Source: Prorocentrum cordatum (taxonomy: Eukaryota > Sar > Dinophyceae > Prorocentrales > Prorocentraceae). From it: a DNA stretch of 64,000 nucleotides. This document shows positions 42,009 through 52,507 of the stretch, one piece after another (within the stretch, counting starts at the first letter, position 1; every line of letters begins with the position of its first letter). The position numbers and the translations under genes were made by a program. Under the pieces are notes generated by a model, which saw only the letters and a program-made list of their open reading frames with translations, was not told where the DNA came from and made no database searches. The stretch lies in contig CAUYUJ010011447.1 in NCBI GenBank assembly GCA_963575745.1, forward strand, positions 709,501-773,500, written 5' to 3'.

Positions 42009-42673
42009 AAGGTACGAGTGGGAGACGGTGGTTAGCCATTATCTCAACAGGCTCAGGTATTCATACCCCTTGGGGGACACAGAGACCAGTAGTGCATTGG
42101 TCCAAATATACTTTGCAAGTGCCCTCGCGTTTGGCCAATTCTGTCCATGGCGGTATATTGTCCACCCAAGTACACACAGGTTGTTCTCGTATATCGAACC
42201 GTCGGAAGTCATTTTGACGCATGGCAACCCCCCCAAAACCTGATAGGTGGGAGGGCTTCTGTATGGCGTCCATGCCACGTGTCATAATTGACTTGGGAGT
42301 TGAAGTCAGATGGTAGCCCAGTCGCTCTGCAAAGATATTGTCGTATGACAACATCGACGAAACACGCGTCCAAGTAACGCATCACTGCGTCCTGGACATC
42401 CTTGTTTCCAAGGTCAACATATGAGCGTTTGTCTAGGTTTCCTCCTGAGGATCGATATCGGCTGGAAGCTGACTGCGATATCCCCCCGCTTCCTCCACAC
42501 AGTTCCAACATATCTGCCTTGTTGTGTCGCCCGTAACACAAGGTTGGGATATGGAGAACACATCGGCATGTGCATCCGCAGGTAACCCCGCAGGTGACAC
42601 GATGAAGGTTCCTTCTTCGGCATCGCTGTCGGTGTCGGAGTCGAGGGGGACGTCGGTGTAGTAAGCGCAGCAT
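41950..42673 (-). pseudogene. Copy A methyltransferase-like domain
   Basis: From 42511 the reading is MLELCGGSGGISQ, then GGNLDKRSYVDLGNKDVQDA, then ACFVDVVIRQYLCRATGLPS and NYDTWH. After a frame change near 42240 it continues VAMRQNDFRRFDIREQPVCT, PPWTELAK and LDQCTTGL, and in a third frame EIMANHRLPLVPFERKRCAG and HHQHASAC. Motif I (G-x-G-G), a Cys in the motif IV position, the E-Q-P motif and Q-C..G-L follow the order of C5-cytosine methyltransferases. No target-recognition domain of normal size is evident, and the P of the P-x-C motif is lost in this copy (QYLC; QPNC in copy C). Confidence 0.72.
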
Positions 42674-43140
42674 CCGAGACCTTTCAGGTCTTCACCGCAG
42701 TCATCATTGCCGTCTCCGACTACTTTGGGTATCTTGTGTGGCTTGATGCCTGCTTCTTTGTAAGCCGTTTGCTTTTCTGTCTCTTTGATCCGGGCATATG
42801 TTGGTAATGCTGTCTGTTGTTCTGTGTCGGGCGAAGTAAGTGTCGGAAATTCGGGAATTGGGGGGGGGCGCGCGGCCGCGCTCAATCGAGGGGGGGGGGG
42901 GGGGGCGAATCGTCGTCGACGAACGCAGACCGCCGTGGGCGCGGTCGCTGGCCCTCGTGTCCGATAAGGACCGGTGCCCGAGGCCCCCAGCACAATCGAG
43001 CACGGATATTTGGCACACCATTCGGTAACGGCGCATTGTAATTGTATCCGATTGGTTGGTCCTAAGATCTTGATACCTTGTGAAACAGAATTGTCGTCAA
43101 TATTCATCGTCACTCGCGGCATGGCCCCGTTCAGGGCCAT
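42433..43140 (-). pseudogene. Copy A PLPNG domain and acidic linker
   Basis: Shared with copies B and C. It contains IKILGPTNRIQL, then (in other frames) the PLPNG-equivalent, then PPPRLSAAARPPPIPEFPTL, the DCGEDLKGLG motif and an Asp/Ser-rich acidic patch before the methyltransferase-like domain. A 19-base G run at 42888-42906 lies in it and disrupts the frame. Function unknown. Confidence 0.6.
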
Positions 43141-43420
43141 TCTTAAGAAAACTGGATGTAAGCTCGAGCTCCTTTATCCACCCTTGTGTGGACGCTCAAG
43201 TGCACAGCGCTCGCATGATTTCTCTTTGTTTTCTGCGAATCTTTGTGGTCAATTGGCCATGCATTCATAATGGCAAGTGTTTTGTTGTGCCGCTATGTCC
43301 CCTGAGCGCCGTGGCTATGCCAATCCAATTCATACTCGGCATGTTGCCCGGGTTTCCCTGCCGTTTGGTATGTGCCTCTCCACAAGTCAGTCGGGGTGCG
43401 CGTGTTGGCGGTCGCCACCT

Positions 43421-43774
43421 TCAGGCCGGATCGCTAGGTGTCTTGCTCAAGCGATCAAACTTTAGACCGAAGTGGCAACATCGTTTACGCGTGACCTGCA
43501 AGCCTAAATATCCAATGGCATCTAACATGGGACCTTGCTTCCACAAGTAACCTGGAGGCCCAATAAGTACTATCGACACACGTAAAGCCAGAGCTTTGGT
43601 CATGCGATGTTGGATACGCTGGCAATGTGGCCCCGCCCGCTTTCCAGGCAACCGAACATGCCAGTCAGCGGGCGGCGCCACCCACAGTAGTTGGTAATCC
43701 CCCGGAAGTAATCCACCCAGAAACTGTGCGCCGGTAGAGGCCATAACCTCTGCATGTGTGTGATACAATCGCAC
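43421..43774 (-). pseudogene. Copy A PADWHVRLP domain
   Basis: The most intact copy of this domain: LLPGDYQLLWVAPPADWHVR, then ALALRVSIVLIGPPGYLWKQ and VTRKRCCHFGLKFDRLSK. It has alternating hydrophobic strands and helices like an alpha/beta fold. I cannot assign a function. It lies just upstream of the PLPNG and methyltransferase-like domains in copies A and C. Confidence 0.6.
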
Positions 43775-44511
43775 ATGTATCCTCGAGCTCGGAGTTCAGC
43801 GCAAGCTGATCGTATGTCTGTGAGAACAGGACCACGAGAGTGATAATGATGTGATGAGCGTTCATGTACTGCGGCGGCCACACAGCCGGGTCCACCGCCG
43901 TCTCTGGTGGCCTCGCAGGCGGGCCCGCCAGTGTCCCTGGCGCGCACAGCCGGCGCCTGGGAAAAGTATGCAGGTGCCCCCGCGCCTGACGACAGAATCT
44001 CAGTGTTCGGCCTGTCTGGGCACGCGCGAGCGGCCGTGGCACGCGCCTGCCCCCGTCGCTCATTTGCAAGCGATAGGGGCGTCCAAATGCCCACGCCATG
44101 CGCTGCTGAGCCACTGCCCGAAGTGAACATATCAAACTTCTCAGCAGTGTCAGCTGCTCCTGCAGGTGTCCCTGCATTCACTCCAGGAGGTGCCCCTGCA
44201 GCGCTGTCGGGCGGCAGCCACTTGCTGCCCTCCTCGCGCATGGCCTGATGCACCTCCGCCTGCAAATTGCTCGCGGCGAATTCCTGATCGGCCGGCGTAA
44301 GAACATTCCTATCGGTCGTGCTCCTGCGATGTCAAGTCTTGACTGTGTTGTTCACCAAAGACTAAGCAAATGTCTCCTCATGGATGGAGAAGCGAATGCC
44401 CTTGGTGTTCTGAGACACCATGTACGTGTGGGCGTCGCTGGTAGCCTGCAATGATCATCTTCTGGCGCCCCTGCACCGAGATCAGGATAGTCCCCATGTT
44501 GGACATGCCCC
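43775..44511 (-). pseudogene. Copy A uncharacterised segment between protease and PADWHVRLP domain
   Basis: Readings include MQAEVHQAMREEGSKWLPP and two AGxPA motifs (at 44162-44175 and 43970-43983). Ala/Pro/Gly-rich and probably disordered. By position it corresponds to 24552-24983 of copy C. Confidence 0.45.
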
Positions 44512-44913
44512 CTAGACCCAGGGTGGAAGGAAGATTCTCGCCGAAACCTTCAACCACGTTGGCCGAATAGGTGTCCACCCAGGCCACAGCGGATTCCCTC
44601 GCAGGAACTCCTGTCTCCGCGCACGCGATCTTGCAATGTCTGACTTGTCACAGATGGCGGCGCCATACCCCGCGCCGGACACGCACAACCTCTTCGTTAA
44701 GTTCAGCCTCTTGCTGTCGTGCCCATGGGAGGGTGACGCACGCTCGAATGTCTGTGCAGTCTTAAGACCAATGATATTGATGTTGCTGCGGATGTCCAAT
44801 CGGGAAGTCACCATGCCATCTACAATGGTCCCACTGTTCGCTGCCAGGGCCAGCTCATGGCGATCTCCGAATATCCCTGGCACGTCGGACAGTGTCGTGC
44901 CATGCACCCCCAT
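44512..44913 (-). pseudogene. Copy A aspartic protease-like domain
   Basis: Contains SRLDIRSNINIIGLKTAQTF and LTKRLCVSGAGYGAAICDKS. The first part corresponds to a retropepsin D-x-G-S motif with Gly changed to Arg (D-I-R-S), so activity is doubtful. The same domain in copy C has lost the Asp. In life it would cleave the Gag-Pol polyprotein. Confidence 0.65.
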
Positions 44914-45781
44914 TGAAACGTCTCTGCTCCAGCACCCATTTGTTCCTTGTCAAGGACGCGAAGACGCCCGTGCCTCTTCTGCTGTGATGGGCTGTCTTAG
45001 GGAAGCTACAGGCAGATGGGTCCTCGTCGTACATATGGGGATGCCGTGGAGAGAGCGGCGCGCTCTCGAAAGTGCCCTCGTCGGCACGCACAACCATCTG
45101 GCCGTCTGTTATGACCATTAACACCGCGTGCAGCATATCGCGCTCTGATGTGGCGCTGGCGCCGCTGCGCACGCCCACTGGGCTCTCAGTCCTGCGCTGT
45201 CGCGGCGAACGCCCACAGGGCATGCTGCCGCATGGTGCTTGGAGCCACTGCGAGCTCCTCTCAGTCGCCCTTTCCATGCGCCTCAGCCACTGATCATTGG
45301 CAAGTAATCCCGCTGGTGCTGCTACAGCAGGTGACCCGGCATTATCTGCTGATTCGGCCACCAGAGGCATAGGCACATCTGTGGCAGGCGTTGAAGCTAC
45401 TGCAGCTTGTAGCACGTTTCACGGTGACGCGAGTTGCCCCGCATATGCAAATGCGGCCCCAGCGGCAGCTGTACTGCTTGTCATCATTGCTGTGATGCGG
45501 CTGAGCTCTTCACGAAGATCCCCAAACTCATTGGCCCCGCGGAGTACCTCTTCATAACGATGTTCTGAATTCTGAGATGACGCCGACACCCCGGCAAATA
45601 GCACAGGGTGCCTCACATGCGGCACCTTCCAGAGTGCCTGCCAACTGTCGGTCCACATGTGCGAATGCAACTCGATTCTAGCATTGCGCGTGGAATGTGT
45701 GGCCACACCGAAGCCTCCACACCTTGTCGTGGTGTGCGGCGTTATCCAGGCAAATGGCACGCTTGGAAGAATCACCATCAC
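44855..45781 (-). pseudogene. Copy A pre-protease segment
   Basis: Includes SLTRNKWVLEQRRFNG, matching NLTRNQFIVHQRRLRR in copy C immediately before the protease, and Ala-rich sequence upstream. A hairpin-like site lies at 45429-45442. Several frame changes. Confidence 0.5.
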
Positions 45782-45891
45782 TGATGATTGGCGGTGTTGC
45801 CGATAGCCTGATGCGCGTCTGTCGCTCTAGTGTGGATTTTACCAATCTCGTATTGAATTGGTGGGGCCGTTATCTGCTGCACTGCAGGAAG

Positions 45892-47081
45892 TTATCCCGC
45901 GGCTGCAAGTGCTGCCAAGCTTAAAGCGGGTTGCCCCGCAGACACAGGAGCAGAGGGTGTCCCCGCACGGCCCATCATGCGGCGTGCCTGTCGCTCCTGA
46001 TTGCGGCGTTGGCGAGCCAACTGCATGGTGAAATTGGCCTGGTGCGCCTCGTGGATGGCTGGGATCTCGGGGCGCAGCTCTCCCATGGACGATGGTACCA
46101 CTAACCCGGGGCCATGGCGTGTAACATCAGAGTCCACGGAGGCCGCCAAGCATCCGCAGTGAGGTACTGGGCCTGGCACTCCGGGCTCGCACCTGGCACC
46201 GCGCGTCAGCTGGGACTGGTAAAAATCGCCAACTGTAGCCCGAACGCGCGGGTTGTCCGGCTGAGACCCAATGCGTGGAATGCCCGTCTCCGGAGCGCAA
46301 TAGCCAGGGAACATCGGTGCATCAGTATGTGGAGCGGTTGGCCGTTCAGCAGCCATTGGGTCGCACGCCGGGTGGCAGAACAATGCTGGAACGTACCCAT
46401 ATCGGTTGGGATGATCAGGTGATGGGTTCGGGTCAGGAATACATTCCATGAGGGTGTCCAGCCAGCGCTGGAAAGGTCAATGCCATCTCGACGCATGCTC
46501 TGCATGGCACCGCGCATCTGCCTGTGCATCCACTGCTGCTGACCTGTCAAGCTCTCAGCCCTCCGGGCAGCTTCATGGTCAGAAACAGCCGGTTGCACCG
46601 CAGCTGGACGTGGCAATGCAAATGGCGATGTCGCTTCCATGGCCTGATAGAGCTGAGGGTCCCTTCTGATGCTCTGGAGCCTGGCCTGCAGACTTTTGGC
46701 ACTCCCAGCACTCCGTGGAGTACCATATGGGGTCGCGGCCCCACTCGTGGGAGCAAATGACGCAGGTTGCCCTGCAGGCGCTGGCAAAGGCTGCGCCTGG
46801 GCGCGCCACGGGTCGTTTGCATGCAGCCCGTCGATGGCCGTGATCCCGTTGGATGTCTTGCCAGACAAGTCCGCGCTCTGAGCCTGGATCCATGATCCAT
46901 CTGAGCCCCCTGCAGGTGCCCCCGCTTGGCATGCCTCTTGCATCGCGAAGATAGCAGTAAATCCGACCCCTTGCATTGGTGTCGACGCAGGGGCCTTCAT
47001 AATATAGGGAGTCCGCGGTATCATCCAAATTCTTAGCGCTGGCGCATCATATGGAACGTGCGGGAGGACTGTGGAAGACAA
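45892..47081 (-). pseudogene. Copy A Pro/Ala-rich central region
   Basis: Two overlapping frames (46206-47081, 45892-46449) carry GLHANDPWRAQAQ, GQQQWMHRQMRGAMQSMRRD and CIPDPNPSPDHPNRYGYVPA, shared with copy C. AGxPA motifs occur as QAGAPAGG (46912-46925), PAGQPASF (46762-46775) and SAGQPALS (45926-45939). Probably disordered. Confidence 0.6.
45926..45939. repeat. Example of the dispersed 14-bp hairpin micro-repeat (AGxPA motif)
   Basis: GCGGG-TTGC-CCCGC: a 5-bp inverted repeat around a 4-base loop. Near-identical 14-mers of form GCRGG-NNNN-CCYGC occur at 26089, 41350, 42578, 43970, 44162, 46762, 46912, 48783, 49234, 49835, 50275, 50344, 60844, 60958 and 62185 (start positions). Almost all are read on the minus strand as Ala-Gly-x-Pro-Ala or a close variant. 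They occur in copies A, B and C, and not, as far as I can see, in element 1. Confidence 0.8.
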
Positions 47082-48896
47082 CTGTTAGCACGGAGGTTGC
47101 CCCGCTGGTTGCCCTCGATGTAAAAAGGATTAAGCCACACCTGTCCAACTCGATAATGTGCGCACTGAGTGCTGTTAGGCAGGATGCCGCTGAGCTGAAC
47201 AATATGGCTCGGCGGGGTCCTGCCGCGACGGCAAACCGTCATTATGAAATCCCGCTAAACTGGGAAATGATCGCGATGTAGATTCTTGGGGCTCACCATA
47301 ATTCATACTTCGGAATATATGCGCAGGCCTGGCTGGGTCCTGTTATCCCCAGGTAGGCATGGGCATCCATGAACAAATTATCTGCCCCTTCCGTCGTTGG
47401 TATCACCACCGCGGCATGACAGCCCGACATGGAGCACGTTCGGGGTGTTATCCCATTTTGTTCCATGTATAAATAGCAGGGTGCTCCTGGTGTTGTTCGG
47501 TATGTTACCTATTTGCACACGGACTCTGAGCATATTATGCCAGGGCTGCTACGCCTATTGCTAGGGCGCAAGAAGTGCGCCGGATGAGCCCCCCCCCCCT
47601 ATGAATTTGAGCTTTTCCACCTGGAGCCTGTGCTTCTGCATGCCCGAATAGTCACGCCTTCCGCTGAGACCCAGCACCGCCCGCGCCTGGTAGGCCCAGT
47701 GGCGGTGGCGAAGGCGCCTCTCGACAGCTTCCACGCGGCGGCTATGCCAATTCTCATGGTCGGCGGGCGGCAAATTATCAAGTCAACCTCCAAGCCCCGC
47801 CCAGCCGTCGCACTCGTCGTAGGAGGTGACAGTTGCGATAATAAATCCATCGGGGAGCTTGTCGCGGTGGGATGGATTGCGCCGCGCGGCAGTAGTGGGC
47901 CATTCCGAACAAGCACGCTTGTCGCGATCGTGAAATACTGATGCATTGATATCTTCATTCCTACGAATCTCTTTCAGATACTCCTTCTCGGACTGATAAC
48001 TGGGGCAATCTCCTTCCAAAAAACATTGCGGACGCTCGGGCGCGAGAGAGCACCGTCGTTGGCGCGCGCAGCAGCGGCGCCGCAATATAGCGTTCAGACC
48101 CGTCACTAGTAAAGGGCCTGTACGCCGGGCTGGTCTTCATCTGGTTGACGGCGCCCAGGGCCCCCCAATATCGCCTGACTCCCTGGGGGAACTCGAGGGC
48201 GTCAGCGGGTTGCACCGCAGGAGCAGCGACTGGCGCGCCATGCGCCCACGCTGGCCCAGGCGCTGCAGGCGCTGCCGATGAGAGCGGGCGCTCCCAGATG
48301 TCTGACCCTTCTCGCGGATGTCGAGGCACTGGCGCGGGGTGATCGCGGGGGCCGCTGCCTGTGCCTTTGAGGTAGTTTCAAACACCTTTAAATCCGCGCC
48401 GTCCTTTGATGGCGCGGCTCCTATGAATGGCCCATCCAGTGACGGCGCCCAGCTTGATCCGTGAATCCTGCCAGGCGTCGGGCCGCGCAGGCGCGCGGGA
48501 TCTTTCGGCGTGGGCGTGTTGTCGCCTTGAAACGCGGATGCTGCAGCGGCCGCCGCTGGCCCTCTGGCGCGATGTCTCTCGGCGAGATTCCCAGCAGACC
48601 GCTGCGATATATTGATGCCAGGATCGGCGTCATCTGGACTGGTCCTCTCCTTCTGCTCAGAGGATGGCGGTAGCTGGTCAGGTTCAAGAGACCTTGGCGC
48701 GCTTGAAGATTGCGAGGATTGGGATAGACCTGCTTTCCCCCCTGGCCTCATCTTGGGGGGCGGTTCCTCTCACTGTTCTGCCGCGGGCGCCCCCGCTGGA
48801 GGTTGTGCTGCAGGTTCCCCAGCGAAAAGGCAGTCCGCGAAATCGGCCTCCGGAATGCCACGCTCTCGACCTTGGCCCCGCGCTTGCAGACCAGAT

Positions 48897-48950
<54 letters not shown>

Positions 48951-49490
48951 CGCCCGCCTTTTGCATTGCAGGGGTAGTATCCAGCCTTTTTTTGCTGCAA
49001 TTGTAGGCGGCGTTCGTGCCAGGGGCAAGTTTCAGATCTTCTGCTATCCTTTCATGATCAATTATTGTGTGATAGCATCGTGGGCATCTTCCGCCCCAGA
49101 CCTGTAGACCGATTCGGACTCTGGGTCGGGCCCGGAAGGGGCGGCCTCAGCAGGGCCCACCGCTTCGGCAATAACCTCGCGACCAGCTCCTTCATCGCCT
49201 TCTGGGTGGGCAGCGCCTCCATGCGAAGCAGAAGCGGGGTGCCCCGCATGTATCGCATCACCTGTTCCATGATATTCTCGATTGTATACTTTGAGGCGGC
49301 GAGTGAGATCGAGGGGCTGCCTAATTCGCTCGATCCGATGGATCTCTCTCATCAATCGGCTGGTAGTCAGCTTCAGTAGAACATCCTACAGGTGGGCGAT
49401 TGCTCGAATCCGCTCTGCGACCCAGGCCATCTCCGCGAGACCAGACCCACGGGGTTCCGTCGAAGTTGGGGCTCCATGACGGTCGCCCCA
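47082..49490 (-). other. Copy A linker region with (TA)n tract
   Basis: Decayed polyprotein sequence. A 204-codon minus-strand reading at 48137-48751 is Ser/Pro/Ala-rich, has no domain, and includes SLDGPFIGAAPSKDGADLKV. A pure (TA)24 tract lies at 48899-48947. Zinc-ligand-like WCTACHREH occurs near 49540 in another frame. Nothing else recognised. Confidence 0.45.
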
Positions 49491-50468
49491 TCAGACGCGA
49501 AAGTCCGTGGTCAGCAACATGTTCACGATGACAAGCGGTGCACCAGTAGGTCTTCCGGTCACCGATGACGGCCCCCTTGCGGCCCCGTCTTTCAAGGTTA
49601 GCTGGTGTCTTGGCGCCCTTGCCTCTGTTGGAGCGGGCGATCTCACCGTCCTCATTCCGCTTACCATTGCGAAGTGAATACCAGTGACGAATGTCATGCT
49701 CGGCCCGGCCTCGGTCGAGCCAGCGCTGGATCGCGCTGGGAAGGATATGCTGGCGAGCCAGCGCATGATCGCCATAACTGACGAGGCGTTGCGCACCTCT
49801 TGCATCGGGCGCAGCTGGGCGGTCTCCCCCTGAAGCGGGTTCCCCCGCGATCGCCCCCTCCTCGGCGGGGCCCATGGGGCGCTCGTGTCAGGAGGGCGGA
49901 GGCGCCGGGCGCTGCTGGAACGCGCGCGCGAGTGCCCGCGTGAGCGGCCGCGACCGTGACGCTGCATGCGACGGTCCTCAGCTCCCCACTCGTCTTCGTC
50001 ACCATCTGCGCGATTCGTGCGTCTCCAGACTTGGCGACTAGCGGATCGCCTATGGCGGCTCAGAGACCGCCCGCGAGCCACGAACGTAAGATGATGATCT
50101 ATATTATGTCCAAGTTCGCACTGGATGCTCTCTGAAAGGTCGCCAGCATCTCGCGGGCTTCCACGCCAGGGATCATCGCCATATGGTTCTATGTCTATCG
50201 GATTACCAATGACCGGAGGATAGAGAATCGCATGTATTTCCTCTTCAGTCGCTGGAATTGTGGCTTCAGAATCCGCAGGTGCCCCCGCCATGTCATGATC
50301 TACGTCGGCGGGTAAATGGAAATCCTCAACCAATTCGGCATGTGCAGGTTGCCCCGCGATGGGCATGCCCAGCCAGTTTATCTCGCCGAGGCCAACGTAG
50401 ATCTCCTCGAAGAGCTCATCGGCGCATATCTCGAGGGACACGCTGGCACTTAAATGCCAGGCAGCCAT
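49491..50468 (-). pseudogene. Copy A Arg/Ser-rich segment
   Basis: A reading of 325 codons. Residues ~1-110 are acidic and carry IAGQPAHAE and MAGAPADSE (hairpin motifs 50344 and 50275). Residues ~130-215 are strongly basic and Arg/Ser-rich (GRGRSRGHSRARSSSARRLR), like a nucleic-acid-binding tail of Gag. The last third appears out of frame, because another frame there reads TYWCTACHREHVADHGLSRL. Confidence 0.5.
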
Positions 50469-50743
50469 CGGTTAACAACTGTGGTAGGATTGTCTGCAAG
50501 GTCGGCGAATGGCGTCTCCCAGTCGACACACTGCATGTCCGAAGGGGTTTTAACCAAATGCATTGAAGAAACCCTGTCCCCCCCATCGCCTCCGGGCCAT
50601 TCGCGGCGGAAATGTTGCGTGCTATGGCAGATGTCACATTCTATGGAATAACCGTTCGCATCTTTCGGGTTGCCCCGACGTCCCCGACCCTTTTCCTGAG
50701 GCGTGCCTGCGGCCCCTGCCTGCTCCCAGGAATAATTCTGCAT
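50450..50743 (-). pseudogene. Copy A zinc knuckle region
   Basis: ECDICHSTQHFRREWPGG is a CCHC knuckle with the last Cys replaced by Trp. The surroundings are Gly/Arg-rich (KGRGRRGNPKD). It corresponds to 30169-30480 of copy C. Confidence 0.6.
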
Positions 50744-51488
50744 GCTGTGGTCAAGTAAGAGATGCTAGGAATGCTAGCGCACCTCGGCCATGCACTCGCC
50801 GTCATTTGCACTTCCCCTTGCCTCGGCCTCTGCCCTTTCTCCTAAGTCCCCGTCGGATAGTACGTCGTGCCTTGAATGTTGGCGTTTTCATAAGCCATAT
50901 CCATTTGCGCTTTTGTTCCTAATGCCCTAAGAACAGCCATCGAGCCTGGTGTTCTTCTGTAATGCACGGGCGCATGCCGGAATAGTCTAGGGCAGTCGCT
51001 TCGTCATCCGGAGACGCGTCGGCGTCGATTCCAGAGTCGAAGTCAGACTCGGCAGACTGCCCCGCTGAGCCTACGAGGGCAGTGGCTGGCGCGGGGGCCG
51101 CCGTTAACGACGGCCCCTGCTATCTAGCCCAGGAGTCTTGCGACCCCGTAGGCAGGCCACAATTTTGGGCAAATAAAGTGGTGGTCTCCGCTGGTTGCGG
51201 ATCGTCATTCCGGACGACTGTAGCAGGAAACCCTGCGTTAGTTTCAGTGTGAAAGGTTTCGGTGCGATGACCGAGGCTAAAGATACCGCCAATATTGCCT
51301 GGGGGTCGCTCAGCAATGCGGGCGCATGACCTCGTGCGTTCAAGTAAAGCATCAAATCATTGCTAATTCCTCGGCGCGTGGTGGTTGAGCGGCTGCAAGA
51401 GGCGTTGCGCACGCGACATCCCCACTCCTAAGGCTCTGAACAGGATAACTGTTAGGATTTGGAAGTTGGGGAGGTGAAAGCCTGCCGT

Positions 51489-52067
51489 TTAAGCCTCGTA
51501 GTGGGCTATGTCGAAGCGTGCTAATGTCTGGTCGATCCGTTCTCCCGCATGGACGCGAAAGTCGATGAGAGCCGTTCGCGATTTAAGTTGGCGTTCCTCC
51601 TCTAAGTCCTCCAACTTCGTGCTAAGGAGGCACATGATGGAGGTGGCGTCATCGGTGTGACGACCACCAATGTTAACGCCAAAGTTGATGACCGCGGGGG
51701 GAACTCTCATGGCCATGGTCCGTGCGAGACCCCCCAGACCACACTGCAGTGCTGCAGCCTTTTGGGAGGGCGTCATAGTGCCTGCGGTCACATGGATCCA
51801 GGCATGTACCTCTCGAACGAATTCGCGGAAAAAGGGTACTCGACCGGCCGGATCCCTATGGGGGCGGGTTGTTCTTGCGTCGTCTCCGCCACGCACGCGT
51901 CCCACAGCACGCCCGATAGCGACCATATAAAGGCCAAAGGTAGCAATGCCAATCCAATGGCCCCGTAGGTCTTGGTCGGGTATGAGTGGCTGCGGTGCGT
52001 TGTAGTTTGTTGTTAGCCTGCGTGGGAGTGGACGCGGCATAATATCGTATCGCATGTTGCCATGCAT
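51489..52067 (-). pseudogene. Copy A Gag (capsid-like region)
   Basis: Contains FFREFVREVHAWIHVTAGTM, AALQCGLGGLARTMAMRVPP, SIMCLLSTKLEDLEEERQLK and TALIDFRVHAGERIDQTLAR. The pattern of helices and the ending on ERIDQTLARFD fit copia Gag (UBN2-like). It is homologous to copy C Gag. It starts about 440 bp inside the 5' LTR. Confidence 0.72.
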
Positions 52068-52492
52068 GGCATCTTCAAAAAAGCTTCCAAGTGGAGTAGG
52101 TGGCTGGTCTTCAGGAGTGTAATAGCGCAGGGATGTAGGACTCGAGTAAAAGGCCTCCGCGAAATCAGAGGTAGCACTGCACGTGTCCTTGCGGTTGTGC
52201 GTAGTTACAGTCGGGGCGTTGACCTAAGGAACCATAACTAAGGAACGAGGCCCCTGTTTTCCATAAGTTAAGCTTCGATTTCCGATCGAAAACATAAGGA
52301 ATACATGAAGCAATCTGTGAAACACTTACGGAACGCGGAGCCCCTCCCCAACCAAGATTCCTTCTTCAGGGCCCCGACTGTATGTACATTCCTCCGCGCA
52401 GACCCACAGCACCCTGATGTTCCACCATGTCAGTAGTACACCAGATAGCGCCGTGGATGGTGAGGAGTAGAGCGAGAGATGACCACCATAGG

Positions 52493-52507
52493 CCAGCTCC
52501 GCTACCA
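52493..52507 (-). promoter_or_regulatory. Primer-binding site of copy A
   Basis: TGGTAGCGGAGCTGG directly abuts the 5' LTR on the minus strand. It would pair with a tRNA ending CUCCGCU-A-CCA. A1:U72 and discriminator A73 fit an initiator-Met tRNA. Confidence 0.8.
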
